From Phlebopus portentosus (lineage: Eukaryota; Basidiomycota; Agaricomycetes; Boletales; Boletinellaceae), in the NCBI GenBank assembly GCA_037892935.1, contig JAYXKI010000018.1, positions 310,001 through 374,000 on the forward strand: DNA of 64,000 nucleotides. Reading direction: 5' to 3'. The notes beneath the pieces were generated by a model. That model was not told the DNA's origin. It saw nothing but the letters and a program-made list of their open reading frames with translations, and made no database searches. This document shows, piece after piece, positions 55,506-64,000 of the stretch; within the stretch, counting starts at the first letter, position 1; every line of letters begins with the position of its first letter. Both the position numbers and the translations under genes were made by a program.

Positions 55506-57110
55506 TGTTACGAAAATTGTGGATATACAATGCGGCGTGGTATCAGACACTTTACACACCGAATTATGCAGCCTAATCAAGAGCATTTCGAAAGGCTTCA
55601 AGAACAGAACAGTGGAGGCGATTCTCGCCCACTAAGACAGCAAGGACCTGGGGAGGTCGCTGTGGATGATATTCAAGAGGAACCCGATCGACGATATTAC
55701 GAAGACGAACGCGATGAAAGGGAGGATCCATACGATTTGCAGCAAGGACTAGCTGGAATGCACATTGGACATACTCCTCCACCCGAGCGTAGCTACGTAG
55801 ACATGGAAGAACGGAACATCGCAAGATACGTGGAACTCCTGCAGAAGAGACGATATCGACATAGTGCAACCAGACGCTTTGTTCATGAAAGCCTGGTTTG
55901 TACAAACTGTTATTTGGCATACCAAAGGAGTTGGGTTCTTTCGGAGTGGCTCCTCAAGAACTTCGTGGAGCGCTTAGTAACTAGGGAAGGGGCCGATGTC
56001 AAGATTCGGCATAAACCCGGACCCTCAGAACGAACGTTTGATCAACCATTGCCAAACCGCGGAATGAGCGCATACGATCACGAGGTATCTGTATGGCTCG
56101 GCGACAGGGATATCTATGCACTGAAGGTTGGCGTGAGAGCTTGGATCAATCAGCATCGTCACCGGACCTTGTGTCGAAACACTGCAGTGGAAGTCGATTG
56201 GCCAATCTATTACAGTGCGCCATCGGACGTCGAAAGTCTTATCGAAGAAGCAACGGATCGAATGCTAGAAGCATGGGAACGATCGGAAGAAGGGGTTATT
56301 ACAGTCGACGAATGGCGCGAGACGAATCACCTGGGAAGAAGATACAGGTTAACGTCGGGTACCGGACTACAATTCTCCGACATCGATATCGCGGCTAGGC
56401 ACAGAAGAGTGTCTGCTAAATTTACACAGCCGCCAAGGTTAATCTCCGAAGATCGACAGGGGTTGCCGGTCGCGAATCCCGAGATAACGGTCAGCCCCAT
56501 GATGGAAGACTAACGGCAGAAGCTCGGCCGGAGTAACGGAGCGCCGGCGAAGCGAGATCGCGGCACATGGAAGAAGTCTCTCGTGGGAGGATTGGCGTTA
56601 AGGATTAACATGTGATAGGAACGGAGATCGATAGAAGCCTGGGGAAAGCTTCTTCGGAATGGAGGTAGATTAGGGCCTGCCTAATTGGGAAGGAAGTAGT
56701 CGGTGGTGCTACCAGGAGTTTCGGTAGCGCCACCAGAGTTGCCAGTGGTACCACCGACTCAAGAAAGTGGTGGTGAAACCAGCTGAAACACATTGTCCTA
56801 ACCAATGGCGAGGCAGGGTCGGTAGTATTTGGTAGTCGGTAGTATTCAGTAGAAACTTTATTTAAGGCGCCAGCTGAGCGGGGTGTTGTCCCTCAGCAAA
56901 ATTATTTTGTACTTTCAATCATAACTGTACTCCTTTGATTGAACCTCTGCTCTACTACTGGGTCAAGCTTGAGCCTATAGCTCGCTTCTTAGTAGTACAT
57001 CTAACCTTCGCTACTCTACTCTCCAATTATACATTGTCAGAAGGAGGAAGCAGGGACTTGTTCCGGTACGCTCGGACTAACCACCTCGTCCGAAAATACT
57101 GGTCCTAACA
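55506..57110 (+). repeat. P3 5' LTR (L5, 1605 bp)
   Basis: TG...CA ends; essentially identical to L4 (one difference noticed, near the end of the LTR ORF). Primer AGCAAAATTAT at 56895-56905. Confidence 0.92.
55530..56513 (+). CDS. LTR-encoded protein of element X (L5)
   Basis: Intact 327 codons, same protein as L4. Ends ITVSPMMED, about 380 nt upstream of the likely RNA start. Confidence 0.75.
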   Translation: MRRGIRHFTHRIMQPNQEHFERLQEQNSGGDSRPLRQQGPGEVAVDDIQEEPDRRYYEDERDEREDPYDLQQGLAGMHIGHTPPPERSYVDMEERNIARYVELLQKRRYRHSATRRFVHESLVCTNCYLAYQRSWVLSEWLLKNFVERLVTREGADVKIRHKPGPSERTFDQPLPNRGMSAYDHEVSVWLGDRDIYALKVGVRAWINQHRHRTLCRNTAVEVDWPIYYSAPSDVESLIEEATDRMLEAWERSEEGVITVDEWRETNHLGRRYRLTSGTGLQFSDIDIAARHRRVSAKFTQPPRLISEDRQGLPVANPEITVSPMMED

Positions 57111-57112
57111 TT

Positions 57113-57123
57113 ATAATTTTGCT
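57113..57123 (+). other. Self-primer binding site of P3
   Basis: ATAATTTTGCT two bases after the LTR; complementary to 56895-56905. Confidence 0.6.
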
Positions 57124-57247
57124 CCAATCCTGGGATAATCAATCTTGCTGTTTCATAGTGCAATACCCACTATCGATCAGTAAGTATTGCTCTGCCCTGG
57201 GAGGGTTTCTTCTATGCCTGTTAATACAATTAGCTGATCATCGATAA

Positions 57248-58165
57248 GCGCATCGTCGACGGCTAAAGCAGGCTTACACACTCCATCGGAGTTTTGTTAG
57301 AGCGCTCCATACATTCGAGGAAGAAGTCAATTCGGCGTTTCGCACGATAAACTTCTATCGAGGTAAGAAGCACTCAAACACCCCTATCCTAGAACCCTAC
57401 CGGTCGGTTATACTATCCACCCTGGAGCTTCGAATCAACGCCGAAAGACACGAAAGAGTTGGGAGGAAGTTCTTGCTTGTACACGCGGACAACCTATTGA
57501 ACGGACACAGTTTTAATTGGGAAGCACTCAGAGGTCCTACGCCGGTTGAAGAAGAACTACTCGCTCTGTGTCAGGAATATAAAGCGTTCGAATATACCTT
57601 ACTCGAACATTCTCATTTCCTCCATCAAGTCCTTTTACAAGTTTATCAAGGCAACTATACTACTGCGAAACAACTATGTCACCGATGGAACTGTGGCAAG
57701 TTGGTTGGTCTAGTCTCTGGTTTACACTCTGCATCGTCTGGTTTTCTTCCATGGTATACGTCATTGCTCAACAACTCCGAGGTCGAATCAGCCTTCTTCG
57801 AGGCTTTGGAACGCTATGGACGTGGGTGGAACGGCAAGACAACGAAAGAAGTTCCCCATTCCGTCGTGCCGGTCGGAGATTTCTACTCCAAACTCAACGA
57901 CTGGCAGTTCCTCAACCCGGACCTGGAGAACGTATGGAATCCGCTCTGGCACGTATCAGCGAACGACTCGACAGTCTACACGGACGCTTGGACCGAATGG
58001 TCAGTGCTGACGGGCAACCCAACCAAGTTGTCTCCGCCCTGCGACACGCCGTCATCGACCTCGACAATCGACTTACTAGCGTTGATCGGTCCCTCAGAAC
58101 TCTCACAGCTACTGTCGCTCGACTCTACGACATGGGCTCTCAATACTCCGAGAACCTTACCGTAG
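57248..58165 (+). CDS. P3 ORF1, pre-gag protein, no ATG
   Basis: Same frame and content as P2 ORF1; translated parts compared are identical. Confidence 0.6.
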   Translation, partial: AHRRRLKQAYTLHRSFVRALHTFEEEVNSAFRTINFYRGKKHSNTPILEPYRSVILSTLELRINAERHERVGRKFLLVHADNLLNGHSFNWEALRGPTPVEEELLALCQEYKAFEYTLLEHSHFLHQVLLQVYQGNYTTAKQLCHRWNCGKLVGLVSGLHSASSGFLPWYTSLLNNSEVESAFFEALERYGRGWNGKTTKEVPHSVVPVGDFYSKLNDWQFLNPDLENVWNPLWHVSANDSTVYTDAWTEWSVLTGNPTKLSPPCDTPSSTSTIDLLALIGPSELSQLLSLDSTTWALNTPRTLP

Positions 58166-59583
58166 AAGGACAGACACTGGGGGAGTTTCTGGCGCATATT
58201 CAGGGACATGTCGGGGATGCAATCGCCGAGGCAGTCATCACCAACCTCAGGCGAGAAGGCGAACAGCGAGACGTACGGATCAACTACGCGTTTGGTATTC
58301 TTCAGGCTCGTATTCTGGGAGCGGTAACAATGGCCATTCAGGGCAGTCAGTCAGCCCTTACTCAACAAGTGGTCAACTCCCAGCAAGAGATTATTCGGCT
58401 CACTGGTACGGACTTCCTGCAGTTACACACGCAGGCTAGCTACCTGGTCGAACAGGTTGAGGCTATTCGAGCCCGGATCAGCAATGCCGAGGAAGAACTC
58501 GTGGCCCAGTACTCAATCACGGAAGGCATTCGTCGGATCCAACAAACGATTAGGCTTCGTCAATCCTACCTGACGCAGCGAGCTAGGCGAGGAAGGGCGA
58601 GGTTGAGCCCTGACTCCCCGCTGCAAGGTAGAGGCCTAGGTCTAGCCAGCCGCTTCGAAAGCGTGAGCTCGGACTCCGACGACGACCAGATGCCCCACCT
58701 GATCCCAGCAAGCGAACGCTTTGTGGATCAGATGGTTGAGATCATTCGCCAGAGCAGGGAACCTGAAGGAACGGACACTCGAACAGGACAACCGTCGTTG
58801 CAGTTGCGACAGCAGGCAGTAGAAGTTGGAAGGAACTATGTTGCTGAGGTAGTTGCGGAACGAGGGCTGGTAGCACCTAATGTGCTCGCCCAAGAGGAAC
58901 AGGAAGTCGAAGGAAGCATCGAAGTTGAAGAAGATCTCCCGGATTACGTCTCCACAGAAACGCAACCCGGAAGCCTGGACCAGCAAGCAGAAGAACTGCT
59001 GAGGGAGGTGATTCCCGAGTCACCACAGCCCTGGCCATCCAACGACGGATGGGGACCGCCTCCCGATGCTGGGGAAGCATGGGAGGCGGACAACACGGCG
59101 GAAACGGGTTATGGCACGGGAATCCGGGAGCTCATGTGGAATGAGCAGGGAGAACTCGTCGAGGGAGCGATTCAACGGCTGGGATGGAATGGCCACTACG
59201 TCGAAAGGAACCACATTCAATACCCGCACCAGGACTCGCCGCCAGGATCGCCTACTCCAAGTGCTCTTGAGCTTGAGGAGAGAGAAGCAAGGCTCCAGGC
59301 GGTCAGTGAGTACTCCCCAGACTCTGATTATATCTATGATCCTATCAATCGTCCTAATAGCTGCCCTATACCATCGGTCTTTCTCGACATACGAGAGGGA
59401 CCACCAAGGCAGGGGGTAGCAAACATGGCGATGGTAGTTTGGGTGCGAGGTAACAATGTAGAAGAGCCAACCAGCGAGGACCAAGAGTACTTCGATGCGA
59501 ACGACGAATGGGAGACAGAAGAGGAAAGCGAGGAACACGAAAGCGGCGAGGAACGATACGAAGCTCGGGAAGAAAGGAGATAG
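57934..59583 (+). CDS. P3 ORF2, coiled-coil/acidic protein
   Basis: 549 residues, same protein as P2 ORF2; overlaps ORF1 by 232 nt. Confidence 0.7.
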   Translation: MESALARISERLDSLHGRLDRMVSADGQPNQVVSALRHAVIDLDNRLTSVDRSLRTLTATVARLYDMGSQYSENLTVEGQTLGEFLAHIQGHVGDAIAEAVITNLRREGEQRDVRINYAFGILQARILGAVTMAIQGSQSALTQQVVNSQQEIIRLTGTDFLQLHTQASYLVEQVEAIRARISNAEEELVAQYSITEGIRRIQQTIRLRQSYLTQRARRGRARLSPDSPLQGRGLGLASRFESVSSDSDDDQMPHLIPASERFVDQMVEIIRQSREPEGTDTRTGQPSLQLRQQAVEVGRNYVAEVVAERGLVAPNVLAQEEQEVEGSIEVEEDLPDYVSTETQPGSLDQQAEELLREVIPESPQPWPSNDGWGPPPDAGEAWEADNTAETGYGTGIRELMWNEQGELVEGAIQRLGWNGHYVERNHIQYPHQDSPPGSPTPSALELEEREARLQAVSEYSPDSDYIYDPINRPNSCPIPSVFLDIREGPPRQGVANMAMVVWVRGNNVEEPTSEDQEYFDANDEWETEEESEEHESGEERYEAREERR

Positions 59584-59780
59584 GCCCTGGTTTAGAGCTG
59601 GGAGCTTGCCAGGAGGAAGAAAGACGCCCAAGAACCGACCGGGGAGGAAGGGTAAGGTGGCTAGTTGGAAAGCGGAGGTGGTACTCGCTGGATAACTTAG
59701 CTACTAAACCATGTATTATTGTAATGCGCTGAATGAAGGTGATACTCATAAAAATGTTGGTTGAATTCGTCTAGGTCATT

Positions 59781-60803
59781 ATGTCAAACAAAGATATCAT
59801 GAAGTATCCCTTGTTTAAGGGAAACCCTTATGAGTCGCTTGAGAACTTCCAGAATCAAATGATCAGCCGGTTGAATGAAAAACATCCGAGCGACCCAGTC
59901 AAGAGGGTTAAGATTATTTTAGAATGTCTGCGAGGTCAAGCTCAGACTTGGGTTAATGGCAAGTGGGCCATAAACAGAAATCAATTAGTCTCCACCTACA
60001 AGCGAGATGCGGATGGCAAGCTTGTTATGGACAAGAAGGGTGGATGGGACAGCGAGGACGATCTATGGAACGAATTAGCGCTCAACCACAATGGCATCTT
60101 TGGACTTCAAGAAGAAGCCGAGCGGAATATTAGGACGATTTATCAGGAACGGGCGCGGGTGAAGCAGTATAACAGGGCCTTTGACGACATTAGGATGAGG
60201 CTGCCAAAGCACTACGATCATCAGGCACTGATTTACGAGTACAAGAGAGGACTCAATCAAACGATCCTAAAGGCCCTGCTTACGAATACAGACCACCCAG
60301 AATGGGACCTGAACCAATGGAAGGAGAACGCTAGCAATCTGGAGGCCAGTCTGATGGCTGCCAAGGTGATAGGCAGCAATAGGAAGTACACCCCTATGTT
60401 TAAAGATGGGCAGGCGGTATCGTACACGCCAGTGCCCCCAGAAGCTCGCCGTCCAGCTGAGTTTCTGGGTGAGCCTATGGACATCGACATGTCTAGGCGC
60501 TTTACTAGGGGGTCCCGAGGAGATGCTGGGATATGCTGGGCATGCGGCAAGACAGGTCACTTCGCACGGGACTGCAACAACGTAGGGCGAGACACACAGG
60601 GAAGCCGTGGACACCGAACCAACTACAAGAGACGGGTGCAGAAGAGACGATCTGGCAAGACTGGCCGCTTCCTAAAACGCCGGGAAGTTGGGATTAGCAG
60701 CGATTCTGAAATGGAGGAACTACTGGACAAGAAAACGAAGTTACCAAGGCGTAAGGAACGGGCTTCGTATGCCCTCGAGGAGGATTCCGAGGAGGATTTT
60801 TGA
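59781..60803 (+). CDS. P3 gag
   Basis: 340 residues, intact, identical in protein sequence to P2 gag where compared; stop overlaps pol by the same GATTTTTGA. Confidence 0.9.
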   Translation: MSNKDIMKYPLFKGNPYESLENFQNQMISRLNEKHPSDPVKRVKIILECLRGQAQTWVNGKWAINRNQLVSTYKRDADGKLVMDKKGGWDSEDDLWNELALNHNGIFGLQEEAERNIRTIYQERARVKQYNRAFDDIRMRLPKHYDHQALIYEYKRGLNQTILKALLTNTDHPEWDLNQWKENASNLEASLMAAKVIGSNRKYTPMFKDGQAVSYTPVPPEARRPAEFLGEPMDIDMSRRFTRGSRGDAGICWACGKTGHFARDCNNVGRDTQGSRGHRTNYKRRVQKRRSGKTGRFLKRREVGISSDSEMEELLDKKTKLPRRKERASYALEEDSEEDF

Positions 60804-63800
60804 AGGGCCGCCAGTCAACATCGGACACTGGCGAGGGCTCGAAGGACACACAAGAGATAAAGCGCCGATGGACTATTGCTAGACCAAACTCCAACCATCC
60901 CACTATACCCATTGACGTCATTCAGGGACAGAAAAAGGTTAATCTCTCGGCTATGATTGACTCCGGATCTGCAATCACTACTATTAGCCCCATGGTTGTA
61001 CAGAGCCTAGGGCTGAGAACAGTGCCTGCAGAAGGTAATTATACCATCCGGAATGCCGATGGATCGATTAATCATGGTGGATGGACTCGGAACGTCAGAG
61101 CAATAGTGGACACAGGGATTACAAGAGGTTTAATGGACATCGCAGTGGTGGATACGCACGAAGACAAGTTTCTCATAGGAAATGATTGGCTTGAACAGCA
61201 TAAGCCAACTATCGACTGGACAAAGGGGATTCTTCGCAAAGGCGGGAAGGAAATTGCATTTAATGGAACGGCACGATTGCGTTCCATACAGCTAATCCTA
61301 GCCCCAAGGAAGCTCCGGAAACGCAGAAGATGGCGAAGAATTCCAGACTACATTCCACCCGAATGGGATGCCGATGATGAAAAGGAAGAAGCTTGGGAAA
61401 CTAGGGTCTATTACCACAGCGACATCGAAACAGAACAAGAAACCGAGAATGAAGACATAGAAGAAGAACCTACGATCGTACCACCAGACAAAGGAAAAGA
61501 CAAGGAATCAGCAGCACCGCTTGTCACGTTCGAAGAAGTCATGCACAAGCCGCCAGAACTCTCCTTCGCTAAGCAAGAAGGAAGATGGAAATTCTTTTGG
61601 TTCGGGGACAAGTGCCGAATAACGAAGGACGATCAAAACTGGCACAACTTTAACAGTCTCGAGGATGCAGATGGTGCAGTATACCGCACCATGGTCAGAG
61701 AAATGGACAAGGGCGCCAAACATGATGAACTCCTCGATGAATATGGCGGCATGTATATGGCGCGTCTTCAGGTGATAGCGATTCAGGGAGGCCTGGGAAC
61801 AACGACCTCACCAACAACATCTGAAGACCAAGCAAGAGTGCGGGAAGAAATACAGGCACAAATGACAATCGACGCAGAAGGATCTGATACGAGTAGAAGG
61901 AAGAAGCCTAGTGTACCACCTAAAGGAGGAAAGCCTGGACACTACGCACCTGATCCTCTCAAGATGCGTCGACAGAAGAGCGGAGGAAGTGGTACGGATT
62001 CAAACCCTGTCATAAGGAGTATAAGGGTGGAGTGGACTCCTCCATCCATGCACGAGGGCCAAAATGACTCAACCCTGGCAGTGCAGAAGCAGTCGGTAAG
62101 CTTCACCACACGAAGCAGAGGTACAAGCAGGAGTACTTCGGGTCGGGAGCGCCGTAGAACTAAGGCTACGAAGCGTACTAGGTTCGGCCACCTAGCGAGA
62201 TCTCCTCCTACGAGAGACCGAGGAGTGACTAGACATGAGACGCCGTTCAAGGGTAGGCTAGTGTCTAGGAAAGTGGTCCACCCCAAAGGGAGGGTAGTCC
62301 CACTTAAGTGGCACAGGGCCGAAGTTAGTACGCCGCAATCATCAAGTAGGCTAGCTTCGGGAGCTCAAGTGCGCCCGCGAAGACCACGGTTTAAGAACCA
62401 AATGCAGGGCCCTGCTCCGACAGGGAAAACAAACGGTAAAGGTAACAGGTTCATTTCGAATTATGCCGTGATGGAGCAGGGGCTCTCGCAGGGGCAGAAG
62501 AGGCGCCGATGGCGTACGCCTGTTGACTCGGTCATGCAGCCGCCCAAAGTGGAAGGAAAAGTGCTAGAGAGAAGAGCTGGATCTGAGACGGAGTTCAAGG
62601 GTATCCTAGGATCGCACAAGCCCGCTACCTCAATGGAAGCGGAGGACGCCTCTCGAAGAGGAAGGCCACCCAAGCCTCCTCACTGGATCCGCCGCCTAGA
62701 GCATCGACAAGTCGCATCTCGGAGAGAACGCCTTCTCAAGTATAATAGCATAGCTCAAAAATATGCTCAGGAGAAAGCACTCGATGAAAGGATGGCAGAC
62801 TCTGCTGGTAACAAATCTCTCAAGGAAATTCTTCCGAAACAAATATGGGAGTTCAGGGATAGGTTCGACAAGGACGCCGCCAAACGGCTGCCGAGGTCGG
62901 GACAATGGGACATGAAGATCGAGCTCCTACCAGGAGCAGAGCTTCCGAAACCTGGACCTGTATATCCACTCGCTCCTGCTGAAAAGCGAGCGGTAGAAGA
63001 ATGGATTCGCGAGGACCTAAAGAAGGGATGGATTCGTGTTGTAGGAAACCGAGTACCAGCTGAAGAAAAGGCGAACACTTGCGCACCAGTATTTGTCATA
63101 GCCAAAAAGACAATAGGGAAGGATGGCAAGCCGGAGTATAGAATTGTTATCGACTATAGAGGGCTGAATGCGGTGGTCATTCCAGACCACCAACCAATGC
63201 CTCTGTTACATATGCTCCCGGACGATCTTGCGCATGCCAAATGGTTCTCGACACTGGATTTGCGAAGTGGGTATAACAACATTCGAATACACCCTGGGCA
63301 CGAGAAGTATGCCGCCTTTAGGACTCACATGGGAGTATACCAGCCGATGGTAATGCAGTTCGGATTAATGAATGCACCTGCGGTATTCCAACGTGCAATG
63401 AACGAGCTCTTTCAGGACATGATTGGGCAGGGCATACTCATTTATCTTGATGACATTATAGTCTATGCGGAAATGGAACAGGAACATTGGGACCTGCTAG
63501 CAGAGGTATTGCGCAGGTTAAGGGAAGCAGACTTCTTCTGCAAGCCAGAGAAGTGCTACTTCGGAAAGAAGGAACTCGACTATCTAGGATTTGTGGTTAA
63601 CCAGTCGGGCATGCAGATGGATCCCTACAAGGTAAAGGCGGTTCAAGAATGGCCAGATTTGTCAAGCAAGCGAGACATTCGAAAGTTTATCGGTTTTGCA
63701 AACTTCTACCGGAAATTTATCGAAGGCTTCGCCAAGATCGCTAGGCCATTAACGGAACTTATGTCTGGCAAGAAGACATTTACCTGGGGAGAACGACAAC

Positions 63801-64000
63801 AAGAGAGCTTTAGGAAACTTAAAGAAGCTTTTACCACTGCACCAATGCTAGTACGACCGGATCACGAGAAGCAATTTGTGCTGGAAACCGACGCGTCAAA
63901 CTTTGCGATGGGAGCCGTGCTCTCGCAGCTCGGGGACGATGAAATTTTGCACCCCATTGGATATTGGTCGAACACCTATCGAGATGCCGAAAATAACTAT
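60800..64000 (+). CDS. P3 pol, protease-RT-RNase H, partial at window end
   Basis: 1067 codons without a stop, starting at the TTG overlapping the gag stop. Protease (MIDSGSAITTIS), long spacer, RT with YLDDIIVYAE, then RNase H start (GKKTFTWGERQQESFRKLKE; LETDASNFAMGAVLSQLGDD; GYWSNTYRDAENNY). Integrase and chromodomain, seen in M1, should follow outside the window. Confidence 0.9.
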   Translation, partial: MKGRQSTSDTGEGSKDTQEIKRRWTIARPNSNHPTIPIDVIQGQKKVNLSAMIDSGSAITTISPMVVQSLGLRTVPAEGNYTIRNADGSINHGGWTRNVRAIVDTGITRGLMDIAVVDTHEDKFLIGNDWLEQHKPTIDWTKGILRKGGKEIAFNGTARLRSIQLILAPRKLRKRRRWRRIPDYIPPEWDADDEKEEAWETRVYYHSDIETEQETENEDIEEEPTIVPPDKGKDKESAAPLVTFEEVMHKPPELSFAKQEGRWKFFWFGDKCRITKDDQNWHNFNSLEDADGAVYRTMVREMDKGAKHDELLDEYGGMYMARLQVIAIQGGLGTTTSPTTSEDQARVREEIQAQMTIDAEGSDTSRRKKPSVPPKGGKPGHYAPDPLKMRRQKSGGSGTDSNPVIRSIRVEWTPPSMHEGQNDSTLAVQKQSVSFTTRSRGTSRSTSGRERRRTKATKRTRFGHLARSPPTRDRGVTRHETPFKGRLVSRKVVHPKGRVVPLKWHRAEVSTPQSSSRLASGAQVRPRRPRFKNQMQGPAPTGKTNGKGNRFISNYAVMEQGLSQGQKRRRWRTPVDSVMQPPKVEGKVLERRAGSETEFKGILGSHKPATSMEAEDASRRGRPPKPPHWIRRLEHRQVASRRERLLKYNSIAQKYAQEKALDERMADSAGNKSLKEILPKQIWEFRDRFDKDAAKRLPRSGQWDMKIELLPGAELPKPGPVYPLAPAEKRAVEEWIREDLKKGWIRVVGNRVPAEEKANTCAPVFVIAKKTIGKDGKPEYRIVIDYRGLNAVVIPDHQPMPLLHMLPDDLAHAKWFSTLDLRSGYNNIRIHPGHEKYAAFRTHMGVYQPMVMQFGLMNAPAVFQRAMNELFQDMIGQGILIYLDDIIVYAEMEQEHWDLLAEVLRRLREADFFCKPEKCYFGKKELDYLGFVVNQSGMQMDPYKVKAVQEWPDLSSKRDIRKFIGFANFYRKFIEGFAKIARPLTELMSGKKTFTWGERQQESFRKLKEAFTTAPMLVRPDHEKQFVLETDASNFAMGAVLSQLGDDEILHPIGYWSNTYRDAENNY

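Larger units (their letters stand above)
41452..64000 (+). mobile_element. Gypsy element X, copy P1 (interrupted by P2, runs off window)
   Basis: Plus-strand X copy inserted in the Y RT gene after GTAAG (41447-41451, presumed target duplication; partner beyond the window). Visible: 5' LTR, primer site, ORF1, ORF2, gag and the first 170 codons of pol, up to 47258, where P2 begins. Its 3' part must lie right of 64000. Confidence 0.85.
47259..64000 (+). mobile_element. Gypsy element X, copy P2 (interrupted by P3)
   Basis: Inserted in P1 pol after CAAGG (47254-47258, presumed duplication). Visible to 55505, in the RT gene, where P3 begins. All frames shown are open. Differs from P3 by only a handful of bases over 8.2 kb. 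Confidence 0.88.
55506..64000 (+). mobile_element. Gypsy element X, copy P3 (runs off window)
   Basis: Inserted in P2 pol after ATTAA (55501-55505, presumed duplication). Its pol continues past the P2 break point (63752/63753) into RNase H, so it is a separate insertion and not a tandem duplication of P2. Every visible frame is open; it is the best candidate for a functional copy. Confidence 0.9.

Noticed and set aside
47259..63752. P2/P3 as a tandem segmental duplication
   Set aside because: P3 continues past the point where P2 is broken, and each copy starts with a complete TG...CA LTR next to a different 5-bp target.
1..64000. tRNA genes, rRNA and CRISPR arrays
   Set aside because: No cloverleaf with A/B boxes, rRNA blocks or short spaced repeats were seen by eye; a covariance-model scan would be needed to exclude tRNAs fully.

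Overview
The window is nuclear DNA of a filamentous fungus, most likely an agaricomycete (mushroom-forming basidiomycete). The evidence is dense short introns (about 48-77 nt) in every conserved gene, microexons, a multi-exon P450, a fungus-style seven-helix membrane protein, small secreted proteins with Kex2-like KR sites, and chromodomain Gypsy retrotransposons. No bacterial-type feature is present.

Left part (1-25.5 kb): host genes. In order these are a small secreted four-cysteine protein (-), a gene-poor stretch with two diverged copies of a ~400-bp segment, a Drs2-type P4-ATPase flippase (+, 15 exons), COX8 (+), a cytochrome P450 (-, 5 exons), a second small secreted protein of the same architecture as the first (+), a Leu/Pro-repeat ORF (+), fructose-bisphosphate aldolase FBA1 (+, 9 exons including one of 6 nt), a seven-helix membrane protein (+, 8 exons), protein-L-isoaspartate O-methyltransferase (-, 5 exons), and the 3' part of a broken gene (-) whose three introns are near-copies of one another. 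I rebuilt the exon structures by hand from splice signals, reading phase and conserved protein motifs.

Right part (25.5-64 kb): a nested retrotransposon array. Gypsy element Y (461-bp LTR, - strand) sits in the broken gene. A second, much larger Gypsy family, called X here (1605-bp LTR), has inserted into Y twice: M1 (- strand, complete, 12,797 bp, 5-bp target duplication ATCAC) and P1 (+ strand). P1 is interrupted by P2, and P2 by P3, all X copies in the same orientation; P3 runs off the window. The visible depth is host gene > Y > P1 > P2 > P3. M1 and P1 face away from each other across 819 bp of Y, forming a giant inverted repeat.

Element X is the most unusual item. Its LTR carries a 327-codon ORF upstream of the likely promoter, so in U3. 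Two further ORFs precede gag; they overlap in different frames, and substitutions between copies show where coding constraint moves from one frame to the other. An 11-nt self-complementarity between the likely RNA 5' end and the site next to the LTR suggests Tf1/sushi-type self-priming. Pol opens in the -1 frame exactly at the gag stop codon. Its Gag has one zinc knuckle; Pol has protease, RT, RNase H, integrase and a chromodomain, with a very long protease-RT spacer. I do not recognise the LTR ORF, ORF1 or ORF2.
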